Below, piece after piece: positions 18,472-27,727 of a stretch of DNA of 64,000 nucleotides. This DNA is from Allomuricauda sp. NBRC 101325. GTDB taxonomy: Bacteria; Bacteroidota; Bacteroidia; Flavobacteriales; Flavobacteriaceae. A model generated the notes under the pieces. It did no database searches, was not told where the DNA came from, and worked only from the letters and a program-made list of their open reading frames with translations. The translations under genes and the position numbers were made by a program. Location of the stretch: positions 868,001 to 932,000 of the forward strand of contig NZ_BSQF01000002.1 of assembly GCF_030268205.1 (NCBI RefSeq), given 5' to 3'. Positions within the stretch are counted from its first letter, which is position 1; the number at the start of each line of letters is the position of its first letter.

Positions 18472-19317
18472 ATGAAAACAATTGCAACAATATTTGTGTC
18501 GCTGGTGGTATCTATTACCTTCATCAATTGTTCAAGCGACGACCCAGACCAATCACTGATTATCAACGAGCAAAATTCAAAAGATAATGATCAGCCTGTG
18601 ACCGGGGAAATGCCTCCACATTCAACGCCAGAAGGAACTGTGGCGTTAAAGGGATTCCCCAAAAGTGTTCAATATTATTATATTGGTATTTTACAGCGTT
18701 GGGAGCAATATTATTTTAGGTCAGATGGAAAATTACTCATGGTACATACTGGATATCCTGGGAGTGGTTCCGAAATAATTACAGACATATACCAATACAA
18801 TGAAAATAACCAGCTTACCGGTTTGGATGGATATGACGAATACTCCTTCCAGTGGGAAAATAATATAATTGTTGGGGCCAGTACAAATAATGTTGCTTGG
18901 CATGGTAGAATCGAATTTAAATATGAATACAATACGGATGGTCAAATAATCCAACAAACGTTTGATTATCTGGATACCACGCCCCCTTCAAGTGGAAAAA
19001 TAACCTACACCTATTTTGATGATGGCAATTTAAAAACCATGGAGCATTATTGGAGGGATGATCTCTCCGAAAATTATTCCCTTTCCAACATAACTCAATT
19101 TGATGGTTACAAAGGGGACAATAATCTGTTTTTTGAACTTACCATAATTCCAGGTCAAAGCGCGCAGCTTCAATTCCCCTCAACTTCGGATTATAAGCAA
19201 CTAACCTCTTCGGGGTATGATAGACACGAAACTTACCAATATGTTTATGATATAGTTGGGAGGGTGGTCGAAAAGCTTTTCGGCGACGATAAGGTTGTAT
19301 ACCAATACTACGAATAA
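18472..19317 (+). CDS. Lipoprotein with RHS/YD-like beta-strand repeats
   Basis: 281 residues. The signal MKTIATIFVSLVVSITFINC ends at the lipobox Cys and is followed by SSDDP, an acidic stretch typical of surface-exported Bacteroidota lipoproteins. The body has loosely repeated units such as IYQYNENNQLTGLDGYD, FKYEYNTDGQIIQQ, YTYFDDGNLKTMEHY and YQYVYDIVGRVVEKLFGDD, which resemble YD/RHS-type or DUF4595-like beta repeats. Probably an outer-surface protein. No enzymatic motif is seen. Confidence 0.65.
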   Translation: MKTIATIFVSLVVSITFINCSSDDPDQSLIINEQNSKDNDQPVTGEMPPHSTPEGTVALKGFPKSVQYYYIGILQRWEQYYFRSDGKLLMVHTGYPGSGSEIITDIYQYNENNQLTGLDGYDEYSFQWENNIIVGASTNNVAWHGRIEFKYEYNTDGQIIQQTFDYLDTTPPSSGKITYTYFDDGNLKTMEHYWRDDLSENYSLSNITQFDGYKGDNNLFFELTIIPGQSAQLQFPSTSDYKQLTSSGYDRHETYQYVYDIVGRVVEKLFGDDKVVYQYYE

Positions 19318-19368
19318 CTCATTCATCTATTTGCTTAAATAGTGCCGTTTAACTCTAATAATCGCCAA

Positions 19369-20031
19369 ATGAAAACAAAAAGGAAGGTCAACTTCAAAGG
19401 GTCAAAAATCAATACTGTAATTAATTGTCTTAAAACAATTGGTCCATTGTTGCCGTTAGGGCTAATAATGATTGTTTCTTGCTCAAATAACGATGATTCC
19501 AATGCTATGGCCCCGGAGTCAATAGAAGAGCCACAATCCAAGATTGTTTACACAAAAATTGAACCTGAATTTGTAAGTCAACAATTTGGCGATCAGTTTA
19601 GCTTCGATGTAAATAATGATAACAAGGACGACTTTACCATTCGATCATATTATACGGGTAGTGCTGGGTATTATGATATGGAAATTATAGGTACAAATGA
19701 GAGTGGTAGTCTTTCTATTGCCTCTTGGTGGCCTTATGCAATTCCACTCAATGTTGAACAGGAGATATCAAAGTTAACCTATGGTCAAGCGGTATATCAA
19801 GGATGGGATTATTCTGGGGTCGCTTCCTTTTTAATTGAACAATGTCCAGAAGGAGAAGAATGTTCGCAGATTTGGAATGGTAAATACCTAGGTTTGCGTT
19901 TAATGGTGGATGGAGATATCCATTACGGTTGGCTGCAATTGGATATTTTGAGTGCCAAGGATTGGACCGTTAAGGATTTTGCTTACAACGCCACCCCTGA
20001 TATGCCCATTAACACCGGCCAAAAAGATTAA
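19369..20031 (+). CDS. Hypothetical lipoprotein
   Basis: 220 residues from the ATG at 19369 (an upstream GTG at 19342 is in frame but adds an unlikely extension). After a basic N-terminus and a hydrophobic stretch LLPLGLIMIVSC comes SNNDDSN, a probable lipobox with acidic export signal. The mature part contains FDVNNDNKDDF, a calcium-binding-like Asp/Asn loop, and a C-terminal YGWLQLDILSAKDWTVKDFA. It lies 51 bp after the previous lipoprotein gene. Function not recognised. Confidence 0.6.
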   Translation: MKTKRKVNFKGSKINTVINCLKTIGPLLPLGLIMIVSCSNNDDSNAMAPESIEEPQSKIVYTKIEPEFVSQQFGDQFSFDVNNDNKDDFTIRSYYTGSAGYYDMEIIGTNESGSLSIASWWPYAIPLNVEQEISKLTYGQAVYQGWDYSGVASFLIEQCPEGEECSQIWNGKYLGLRLMVDGDIHYGWLQLDILSAKDWTVKDFAYNATPDMPINTGQKD

Positions 20032-20046
20032 TTGTTCAATAAGGGA

Positions 20047-20628
20047 TCAATCGTGGTAAACGATGGCCCCAAAAATAAAATTGGTCAATTGTTTTTCTAT
20101 TTCTATTGGATTTGGCTTTAAGTCTGGGTCAATAAATTTGGTGTAAACCCATCGTAACGAGCCTAAGATGCTCTGGGTGGCAATATCGATATCCATGTTC
20201 CTGAACTCCCCCAATTCAATACCATCTTTTAGGATGGTTTGCAGCTGCTGTTCATACAATTTTCTTTTAGATTGAAACTCTTTTAATTTGGGTTCGCTCA
20301 GGTAGCGCCATTCATTTACTATCAAGGCTTGCTCGAAGGGGCGTGCATTTGAAATTTGGATATATGATGCAATTAGCTGTTGCAATTGTTCTTTTGGGGA
20401 AAGGGTCGAATCCAAGATTTGCTCCATTCGGTCCATAAACACTTGTTGCACCTCAAAAAGATGAAGTTCCAATAGGGATTGTTTCGAATCGATATAATTG
20501 TAAATATTGGCGACTTCACAATCCAATTTATGGGCGATATCCCTCAAAGTTGTGGCTTTAAAACCCTTTTCATGGATTAGCTTTAAGGATTCTTCCAAAA
20601 AATGTTCTCTTTTGGTCTTTTTTTTCAT
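20047..20628 (-). CDS. TetR-family transcriptional regulator
   Basis: 193 residues. The N-terminal helix-turn-helix is HEKGFKATTLRDIAHKLD followed by VANIYNYIDSKQSLLE, the TetR signature. The C-terminal ligand domain is not typed. It follows the 2OG-oxygenase-like gene after 19 bp, so the two probably form an operon whose upstream palindrome is a candidate autoregulatory site. The ligand may be the oxygenase substrate. Confidence 0.85.
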   Translation of the reverse strand: MKKKTKREHFLEESLKLIHEKGFKATTLRDIAHKLDCEVANIYNYIDSKQSLLELHLFEVQQVFMDRMEQILDSTLSPKEQLQQLIASYIQISNARPFEQALIVNEWRYLSEPKLKEFQSKRKLYEQQLQTILKDGIELGEFRNMDIDIATQSILGSLRWVYTKFIDPDLKPNPIEIEKQLTNFIFGAIVYHD

Positions 20629-20647
20629 GAAAGCTTCATTCTAAATA

Positions 20648-21433
20648 TTATCCCAATCTCCCATAAAAAGTCATACGGGCCGACTCCGAAAGCGATATGT
20701 TGGGTTCAGTATTATAGGCTAGAACAACCAACATACGCGTCCTGTCACCCTCTGTTGGGGTAACCCTATGGATAGAATTACGTCCCTTGAAGAAAACCAG
20801 CGAGCCTTCTGTTGCATCCATTGTTGACGGTTTAAACGTGCCTTCAACAATTTTCTCCGACAAGTCAAAGTTCATATCGCCCTTGTCGGCATTACGAACA
20901 TCCTTTACATATTCAAATACGCCTCCACCAATAGGTTTTTGAATTAAAAGCGTAATGGCAAAGGACGAATTATCATAATGCCATCCTAGCTGTTGTCCCT
21001 CACTGGCGTAATGCAGGTTAATGGAGGACAAGGGGTCGGCATATTCGTGAAGGGAACTTACACCTAAAACACTGCACAAAAACGAGCGGAACAATTGTGA
21101 ATTATATAGTGTGTGTAAATAAGAATTTGCGGGAACCTGGTCTGTGGTAATACATCCTTTGGAAGAAACCACGGTACGGTTGCGAATATGTTGGTCAGGA
21201 AAGGCAGGGTCTGGACTTGAAATATAAATATTATGGTTGTTGGCCGTATAATATGCCAAATGTTGATTGGCCAATCCTTCTTGTCTGATGGCTTCAATTG
21301 CCGCTGGTTTTAAAAAACCTTCAAAAGAAATGGCTCCATTCTTTTCGTACTCCGTTTTACAGCGTTGTCGAAAATTTTCGTTGTTCAGATCATACGTTTC
21401 CAGGTCGATAATATCTGCAATGTTCCCGTCCAT
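20648..21433 (-). CDS. 2OG-Fe(II) dioxygenase-like protein
   Basis: 261 residues with the HXD...H iron triad: HYDNSSFAITLLIQ near residue 147 and NSIHRVTPTEGDRTRMLVVL near residue 221, where the later Arg would bind 2-oxoglutarate. The spacing fits the phytanoyl-CoA dioxygenase/prolyl hydroxylase-like group. No signal peptide, so probably cytoplasmic. Regulated presumably by the TetR protein encoded 20 bp downstream. Substrate unknown. Confidence 0.75.
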   Translation of the reverse strand: MDGNIADIIDLETYDLNNENFRQRCKTEYEKNGAISFEGFLKPAAIEAIRQEGLANQHLAYYTANNHNIYISSPDPAFPDQHIRNRTVVSSKGCITTDQVPANSYLHTLYNSQLFRSFLCSVLGVSSLHEYADPLSSINLHYASEGQQLGWHYDNSSFAITLLIQKPIGGGVFEYVKDVRNADKGDMNFDLSEKIVEGTFKPSTMDATEGSLVFFKGRNSIHRVTPTEGDRTRMLVVLAYNTEPNISLSESARMTFYGRLG

Positions 21434-21498
21434 AGGTGTGTTGTGGTTTTAAATATCCTATGGACGAATGTAACAAAAACTAACCAATGATGTTCAAA

Positions 21499-21527
21499 TG
21501 TTTATATTAATATGAACAAATGTTCAT
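21499..21527. promoter_or_regulatory. Candidate TetR operator upstream of the oxygenase gene
   Basis: ATGAACA-AA-TGTTCAT (21512-21527) is a perfect 7-bp inverted repeat. It overlaps a second near-palindrome, TGTTTATATTAATATGAACA (21499-21518). Both lie 65-95 bp upstream of the oxygenase start. Confidence 0.5.
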
Positions 21528-21542
21528 GTTAATTTTTGAATA

Positions 21543-21568
21543 TAAAAAAAGCCCCAATTAAGGGGCTT
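21543..21568 (-). terminator. Rho-independent terminator after the cytochrome/HEAT gene
   Basis: On the minus strand AAGCCCC-ttaatt-GGGGCTT is followed by a run of T. It lies about 25 bp after the stop of the large dehydrogenase gene. Confidence 0.8.
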
Positions 21569-21592
21569 GATGTGTGAATTTGGAAGTGATCC

Positions 21593-24500
21593 TTATTTTT
21601 TTAAACTACCTAAATATTCAATAAGATCCCGAAGTTCTCGCTTACTGATCATTTTACCCATGGCTGGCATGCCAGATGGTGAATTTCGTCTGGTCTGTAT
21701 TCTCGAATGCGCGACCTCCAAGGGTTCTGCCGCGGAAGTTCGCAGAATTAGTCCCTCTTCATTTTCTTCTTCCAACAATCCCGTTACCTCTTGGCCATTC
21801 GTCAAGGTCAAGGTTACACTTCCAAATCCGGGAGAAATCCGTTTGGAAGGCTCTATCAAAGCTTCCAAAATCTGTTCTCTGGTAAGGATGTTGGCGATGT
21901 TGTCCAAAGCAGGGCCCACTTTTCCGCCCGAACCGTTCAACGAGTGACAACGAACACATTGGGCAGTCGGATTATTTTCAAAAACCATTTTTCCGGCCCA
22001 CCAGCCTCCACCGTATAAAGTTTCGGTATAGGCATCGGAACCATACCCTTTGCTTTTAAGCACGGCCAATTGTTCATTAATTTTTGAAGAACCGTTGTTG
22101 GAGGCAGCTTCAATTAAATCGAGCATAACTTCGTCATCGATACCACCGCGATTCGCTTGTTGTAAAAGACTGGATAATACCGCCTCACTTTTTTCAGCTG
22201 GCATATCGGCCAAAACTACTAGTACAGCTTGCTGTTCTCCAATGCCACCACTGCTAAAAATTGGATTTACCACATTTGGTAGTTCTTCCTTGGTTAGGGG
22301 TAACTCTCCCATTAAACCAACGGCAGTGCGTCTTACTTGCGCGTTTTGATCGCCCATTCCCAAACGCATCACTTGAGCCAATTGGGGATAGCCGGTTTTG
22401 CCCAGTGCCTTTAAGGCTTCTGATCTTACTCCTGGCGAATTATGGGTGCGCATCAGTTGGACTAATTTGTTGTCGAATCCGGGTACTTGAATTGAGGACA
22501 ATAATTTTAATGCACCTTGAAGCACTTCTGGATCACTATCTTCCAAGAATGTTGAAATACTGCTCTCCATTTTATTTTGAATGGGTTCCAAGGGACGCGA
22601 CACTTCTCCCAGATGATAACCATCAACCCGGTCCATTACCGAAGGTGAAGTCCAAGTGCTCAATGTGGCCAAGGTCTCTCCCCTTAAAACTGAGGGTGTT
22701 GATTCATTCTGGGCATAAATGATAAGGTTATCCAATTGTTCTTCTCCTCCCACACGTAATGCCGCATTTATTACACGACGCATAAGTGGTTCTGATTCGA
22801 ATTTTGGATTTTTTAAAAGTGCGGCCAATTCAGGGAGGGCTTCTTTAATTCCCCTGTCATCGTTGATGGCCCTGGCCGCTTCGGTTACAATAAATTCATC
22901 GGTATCTTTTAAATAAAGGGCCACTTCGGGAGATTTCATTCGCCTTAAAGCCAAAACTGCGGCTATTTTAAGGGAACGATCATCACTGCTTGCCAAATCG
23001 ACCAAAGGCTGTGATTTGCCAATTCTAGAAAGGGCCAAAACACCAGCATGACGCAAATACACATCTTCATCAGCGTTGTCGGAAATCATATCCAATAAAG
23101 GTTGTACGGCACTTTCCGCTTTGATGCGTCCCAAAGCCTGGGCTGCATAAAATTGAATCCTTGGATTTTCAGACTTTAGCAGTGCAATCATTTTGTCACT
23201 GGCTTCTGCATATTTTAAATCTCCCAATACCTTGAGGCTTTGTGCAATGATTTCCTCATCGGAATCATTCAAGAGTTCAACCAATACCTCGGCCTTGTCC
23301 AAATCTTTGGCTGCGATTTGTCCAATGCCCCAAATGGCATGGATTCGTGCCAATTGGTTGTTACTTTCTGTGGCCACATCCTTGAATTTCCCATAACCCC
23401 AAAAACTGCTTTTGGCCAATTGAAACTGTGCCTTTTGGCGAATGCGCATATCGGGATAGCTTAATAATCCTGCCAATTCACTATTGCCCAAATCTTCAAA
23501 ATTGGTGGTCATCCATTTCTGGGTTTCCAAACGTTGTTCAGCCAAATCGTTCTCATTCTCGGTCACATCCAATTTCCAAACGCGTCCAGAATTCTTTGTG
23601 TCCCAACCATTGATCCAGTCGGCCAAATAAAGTGCCCCATCTGGACCGAATTTGATCGCGGTGGGCAAAATGCCACTCAACATATCCACTTCTGAATTGA
23701 GCTCAAAAGAGGCCCCTTTTGGTTTTAGATCAAACGACCAGATATGCGATAGGGCAGGATCGCCCACAAATTCTACTAAAAAGAACTTATCCACCCATGA
23801 AGAACCCAATGCTGTCCCGGGATTAAATTGCATTCCCGTTGGTCCATTGTGATAGTTCATAATGGGAGGAATGATGTATGCCGCTTGCCCTTCCCATCTT
23901 GGTTTGAATAGTTTTTCATCCATCCATACCTTGTAGCCATTGTTTTTTGGGTCGGTGTATTTTCCATATTGCCAATTGGAGCGCCAACCAGCATCGGACC
24001 CTTCCACAATGTGGACCAAGCGTTCGCTTTCGCCTTGATGGTCCCCATCGTTATCGGACGAAATAATATTGCCGTACTTATCAAAAACAAATTCGTGAGT
24101 GTTGCGAAGACCGTGGGCAAATACCTCGAAATTGCTGCCATCGGGATTACTTCGAACAATGACTCCTTGATTGGGATACTCGTATCGATTTCCCTTTTTA
24201 TCAGAAACATTGGCTCCGATATCGCCAATGCCCCAATACAGTTTTCCATCTGGGCCCATAATGGCTCCCGACATTCCATGACCACCAAAACCAATGTGAA
24301 TGCCAAAGCCGGTTGCCAAAGAGGTTTTGGTGTCGAAAACCTCATCGCCGTTGGTGTCTTCCAAACGCCACATATCCGGGGCAATACCAACGAACAGTTC
24401 ATCCCCATCTACCAATAGGGCATTGGCTACATCTGTTTCCTCGGAATGAAAATCATGTACCACCCGAGTCGCTTTTTCTGCAATGCCATCTTGGTCTTCA

Positions 24501-24994
24501 TCCTCCAATCGCCATACTTCTTCTTCTTCTACGGCCAAATCGCGCCAATCGTGGATACCATCGCCATTTAGGTCTTCCAACCATGCATTTTCTGCACTTT
24601 TTTCTGTAGCGAAGGTCTCGTGTAAAAAGGCCTTTCGGTCTGCAACGGTTTCAAAACTGTTGGAAGCTGTCATCCAATGTCGATATCCCCTAATATCGAA
24701 TTCCGAATTTTTCTGGCGGTTGGTCCGTGTAAAAAAGATACGTCCCTTGGTATCAATGTCCATGGCGATAGGGTCGGGTGCAAGGGTATCCGGTGCCCAA
24801 AGGCTAAGCTGAAGACCTTCGGCCAATTGTAAGGAGCCTATATTCTTAGATTCGGCCACCTCTTCATTTAGATAGGCAGAATCCAGTTGAATTACCATTG
24901 GAGTTTCAATGGGTTTTGTGGAATGCTGCTTGCATGAAGTAACTAGGAAAAATCCGAGGATGGTTGACATCCCCAATAATTTAATGCGATTCAT
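21593..24994 (-). CDS. PVC-type membrane-bound dehydrogenase with HEAT repeats and cytochrome c domain
   Basis: A 1133-residue lipoprotein (MNRIKLLGMSTILGFFLVTSC). Order of parts: an N-terminal beta-propeller dehydrogenase domain (PIAMDIDTKGRIFFTRTNR, GPDGKLYWGIGDIGAN, HGLRNTHEFVFDKYGNI, FGPDGALYLADWINGW) to about residue 480. Then come HEAT-like helical repeats (RIQFYAAQALGRIKAESAVQ and similar units) to about 980. Last is a heme c domain with CVRCHSLNGSGG near residue 1025 and a distal methionine candidate in SGMPAMGKMI. Such proteins occur in Planctomycetes and marine Bacteroidota beside sulfatases. The likely role is periplasmic sugar oxidation linked to respiration, inferred from family and neighbour. 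Confidence 0.85.
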   Translation of the reverse strand: MNRIKLLGMSTILGFFLVTSCKQHSTKPIETPMVIQLDSAYLNEEVAESKNIGSLQLAEGLQLSLWAPDTLAPDPIAMDIDTKGRIFFTRTNRQKNSEFDIRGYRHWMTASNSFETVADRKAFLHETFATEKSAENAWLEDLNGDGIHDWRDLAVEEEEVWRLEDEDQDGIAEKATRVVHDFHSEETDVANALLVDGDELFVGIAPDMWRLEDTNGDEVFDTKTSLATGFGIHIGFGGHGMSGAIMGPDGKLYWGIGDIGANVSDKKGNRYEYPNQGVIVRSNPDGSNFEVFAHGLRNTHEFVFDKYGNIISSDNDGDHQGESERLVHIVEGSDAGWRSNWQYGKYTDPKNNGYKVWMDEKLFKPRWEGQAAYIIPPIMNYHNGPTGMQFNPGTALGSSWVDKFFLVEFVGDPALSHIWSFDLKPKGASFELNSEVDMLSGILPTAIKFGPDGALYLADWINGWDTKNSGRVWKLDVTENENDLAEQRLETQKWMTTNFEDLGNSELAGLLSYPDMRIRQKAQFQLAKSSFWGYGKFKDVATESNNQLARIHAIWGIGQIAAKDLDKAEVLVELLNDSDEEIIAQSLKVLGDLKYAEASDKMIALLKSENPRIQFYAAQALGRIKAESAVQPLLDMISDNADEDVYLRHAGVLALSRIGKSQPLVDLASSDDRSLKIAAVLALRRMKSPEVALYLKDTDEFIVTEAARAINDDRGIKEALPELAALLKNPKFESEPLMRRVINAALRVGGEEQLDNLIIYAQNESTPSVLRGETLATLSTWTSPSVMDRVDGYHLGEVSRPLEPIQNKMESSISTFLEDSDPEVLQGALKLLSSIQVPGFDNKLVQLMRTHNSPGVRSEALKALGKTGYPQLAQVMRLGMGDQNAQVRRTAVGLMGELPLTKEELPNVVNPIFSSGGIGEQQAVLVVLADMPAEKSEAVLSSLLQQANRGGIDDEVMLDLIEAASNNGSSKINEQLAVLKSKGYGSDAYTETLYGGGWWAGKMVFENNPTAQCVRCHSLNGSGGKVGPALDNIANILTREQILEALIEPSKRISPGFGSVTLTLTNGQEVTGLLEEENEEGLILRTSAAEPLEVAHSRIQTRRNSPSGMPAMGKMISKRELRDLIEYLGSLKK

Positions 24995-25159
24995 TTTATT
25001 GGTTTGGTTCTGAAAGTTGGAAAAGGTATGAATTTACCACAATTCCATTTGCTTTGATCTTAGGAATTAACAAAGTAAGCTTCTTTTGAAAAAGGATCGG
25101 TGTTACTGGCAAATCAAATGCTTCATTGAAGGAGCCTTGAAAAGGTAATTAAACCCAAC

Positions 25160-26875
25160 CTATTCTTTCTTTTTGGAATTTTCCCATTTCTCAACAATAG
25201 GTTCCAAAATATCATCTTCAACACCATAGACCTTGCCCTCTTTGGCCAGTGGCATAAAGTCATCGATGTATTTTTGGCTAAGTGCTTCGGAATCTCCATA
25301 TTGTTTGCGCAACGCATCCAGTTGTTGGTGCAACTCCTTTTTGATATCCGCATAAGCTGGGTCATCATAGTAATTGTGCTGTTCCAACGGATCTTTCTTT
25401 CTATCGATCAACTCCCAATAATCCAAATCGAAATAATAGTGGATGAGCTTGTAATCTTTGGTGATGGCTGCATAATGTCGGTTCACGTTATGCTCTGATG
25501 GATGTTCGTAGTAATGGTAGTAAACGGCATCCCTGTCCCAATTTTCCATATCACCGGTTAGTACAGGAACCAAACTTTCCCCTTGCATATCCTCGGGTTG
25601 GGGAGCCCCGGCCACATCCAAAAATGTTTGGGCAAAATCCAGGTTCTGCACCAATTCATCGGACACACTACCAGCTTTTACGCGATTGGGCCAAGAAACC
25701 AAAAGGGGTGTCTTTAAACTTTCATCGTACACAAAGCGTTTGTCGAACCAACCGTGTTCTCCCAAATAGAATCCTTGATCGGAAGTATATACGATGATGG
25801 TGTTTTCCATCATGTTATTGGCTTCCAAATAATCCAAAACTCGACCGACATTTTCATCCACCGATTTAATGGTACCCAAATAATCTTGCATATATCTTTG
25901 GTAGCGCCATTTGGCAATATCTTCTTCGGTCATGTTCGGATAGTCTTCCATGAATTTTTCGGCTATTGGTCCATAATAGGTATCGAAATTGGCTTTTTGG
26001 ATAGAATCCATTCTTCCCACGGTAAATTCATACCTGCGTTTATCAAAACCGATTTGTTCCTCCAAGCCCATTTGGTCCATAACCTCAGGGGCCAACTTGC
26101 TATCAGCGGCCCAGCCCATATCCCCATCAATTTTCATTTCTGCAACTTTGGCTGCGGGCATTCCTTCGTGGGTATTAAATAGGGTTGCGGGCTCTGGAAT
26201 GGTTTTCTGGGTGTACTCGGCCATATGTCGTCCTGCCATCAACCAAGCTCGGTGTGGTGCTTTATGGAGGTACATCAGCATAAAAGGCTTGTCCTTTTCA
26301 CGTTCGTTGTCCAACCAATCCAAGGTCATGTCGGTAACGATATCGGTCACATATCCTTTTACTTGAATCTCGCCCTCATTTTTGGTAATGAAATCGGGAT
26401 TGTAATAGGAACCTTGTCCGGGTAAAATTTTGAATTGGTCGAACCCTTTAGGGTTGTTGCCAAAATGTAGTTTCCCGAACATAGCAGTTTGATACCCTGC
26501 TTTTTGAAGCAATTGTGGAAAAGTAACGTTGGTCGTGTCAAAAGGGGAGACGTTATCAATTTTACCATTGATGTGGGAATGTTTCCCAGTTAAAATGGTG
26601 GCTCTTGAAGGGGCACAAATGGAATTGGTAACACTTGCGTTGGTAAACAACATTCCCATTTTAGCGATTCGGTCAATGTTGGGGGTCTCAATCAAGCTAT
26701 TGTCATATGCGGAAATGGCCTGATAGGCATGATCATCCGACATAATAAAGACAATGTTGGGGCGCTGCTGAGGTACTTCCTCTACTTTGGATTTACATCC
26801 GATCAAAAGTGAAAGGCAAATGAGAAGCGCCAATTGGGCCCTAAGATTTTTAGGTTGGTAAAATTTTAAAAGCAT
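25160..26875 (-). CDS. Type I sulfatase lipoprotein
   Basis: 571 residues. The signal LALLICLSLLIGCKSK carries a lipobox. RPNIVFIMSDDHAYQ gives the metal-binding Asp pair, and the formylglycine motif CAPSRATILTG (Cys near residue 87) marks a Cys-type sulfatase that needs a maturation enzyme. TIIVYTSDQGFYLGEHGWFDKRF holds later metal ligands (listed here as motif region near residue 356). It probably removes sulfate from algal polysaccharides, and lies about 165 bp upstream of the cytochrome/HEAT dehydrogenase gene on the same strand. Substrate class not determinable. Confidence 0.93.
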   Translation of the reverse strand: MLLKFYQPKNLRAQLALLICLSLLIGCKSKVEEVPQQRPNIVFIMSDDHAYQAISAYDNSLIETPNIDRIAKMGMLFTNASVTNSICAPSRATILTGKHSHINGKIDNVSPFDTTNVTFPQLLQKAGYQTAMFGKLHFGNNPKGFDQFKILPGQGSYYNPDFITKNEGEIQVKGYVTDIVTDMTLDWLDNEREKDKPFMLMYLHKAPHRAWLMAGRHMAEYTQKTIPEPATLFNTHEGMPAAKVAEMKIDGDMGWAADSKLAPEVMDQMGLEEQIGFDKRRYEFTVGRMDSIQKANFDTYYGPIAEKFMEDYPNMTEEDIAKWRYQRYMQDYLGTIKSVDENVGRVLDYLEANNMMENTIIVYTSDQGFYLGEHGWFDKRFVYDESLKTPLLVSWPNRVKAGSVSDELVQNLDFAQTFLDVAGAPQPEDMQGESLVPVLTGDMENWDRDAVYYHYYEHPSEHNVNRHYAAITKDYKLIHYYFDLDYWELIDRKKDPLEQHNYYDDPAYADIKKELHQQLDALRKQYGDSEALSQKYIDDFMPLAKEGKVYGVEDDILEPIVEKWENSKKKE

Positions 26876-27218
26876 TGTGGAATGTTTGAAAAGTTATTTT
26901 ATGTGGGTAAAAAGATAAGGAATTACAGCGGCTATAAATAGTTTTACACTAAAATTTGAGCATCTTAATTCTTGACCTGAAGTGCCTTACTCTTTTCCAG
27001 CTTTCACTTCTTTTAAAAATGATTGATTGTGATTGGAGCATTTCAAAAACTGCAATTTTAATCTACAAGCACACAATATTCTTTGCAGGTTATACATATC
27101 CAATTAAAAATTAAGTGTTTATGTTGTTCATTAAAGCACCTAATTATAGGGACAAAAGATTTTAATTGAATATGATCAATAATCGAATGGGCCCAAAAGA
27201 CGTATTTAACTATTCATA
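26876..27218. other. Intergenic region without recognised features
   Basis: About 340 bp between divergent genes. AT-rich; no convincing frame, RNA or repeat was seen. It must hold the promoters of the sulfatase gene and of the small membrane protein gene. Confidence 0.4.
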
Positions 27219-27722
27219 ATGAATTTAGTAGCAAAGGGAGTTTACATTGTACTTATTGGATTAACTTTTATGCAAGCAGGGGCAAGCCTGTTCGCCATCA
27301 TGGTCAATATTTCTTCGCTCATTGATGCTCCTCCTGCATCTTTAATAACCGTACAAGGCCCTTATGCTTTTAACCCAGATGTGTTTTGGGATATTTTTCC
27401 AACCCTGGTGCTGATAGCCCTCCTTCTCGCCATATTTTTAAATTGGAAAAATGCGTTAAGAAAATGGGTGCTCATGGGAGGATTCGTCTGGATGATATCG
27501 GGAATCGTGGTATTTACCCTTTTGAGCCCCGTTCAAACTGAGTTTCTTTCTGCCGAATTTTCAAACACCTTTAGTCAAAGTCTGAAGATCATAGGCGAAA
27601 AATGGAGAGATTACAGTGTGTTGTTCATGATTCTGTCCGCTTTAAGTGGATTTATATACTTGGTGGGCTTGATCAAAAAACCTGAAAAAACGGAATATAG
27701 GGTTGACCAAATGGATGACTAA
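27219..27722 (+). CDS. Small four-helix membrane protein
   Basis: 167 residues with about four membrane segments (VYIVLIGLTFMQAGASLFAI, then near residues 65, 85 and 140) and a short basic C-terminus. No family recognised. It converges with the PycTM-like gene, whose stop lies 5 bp beyond its own. Nothing in the sequence shows a function. Confidence 0.6.
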   Translation: MNLVAKGVYIVLIGLTFMQAGASLFAIMVNISSLIDAPPASLITVQGPYAFNPDVFWDIFPTLVLIALLLAIFLNWKNALRKWVLMGGFVWMISGIVVFTLLSPVQTEFLSAEFSNTFSQSLKIIGEKWRDYSVLFMILSALSGFIYLVGLIKKPEKTEYRVDQMDD

Positions 27723-27727
27723 TATGG

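Noticed and set aside
23857-24418. Long open frames on both strands inside the cytochrome/HEAT gene
   Set aside because: They are shadows of a well-supported coding frame with clear domains.
25123-25368. Small minus-strand frame at the sulfatase 3' end
   Set aside because: It overlaps the sulfatase gene in another frame and shows no protein-like features.
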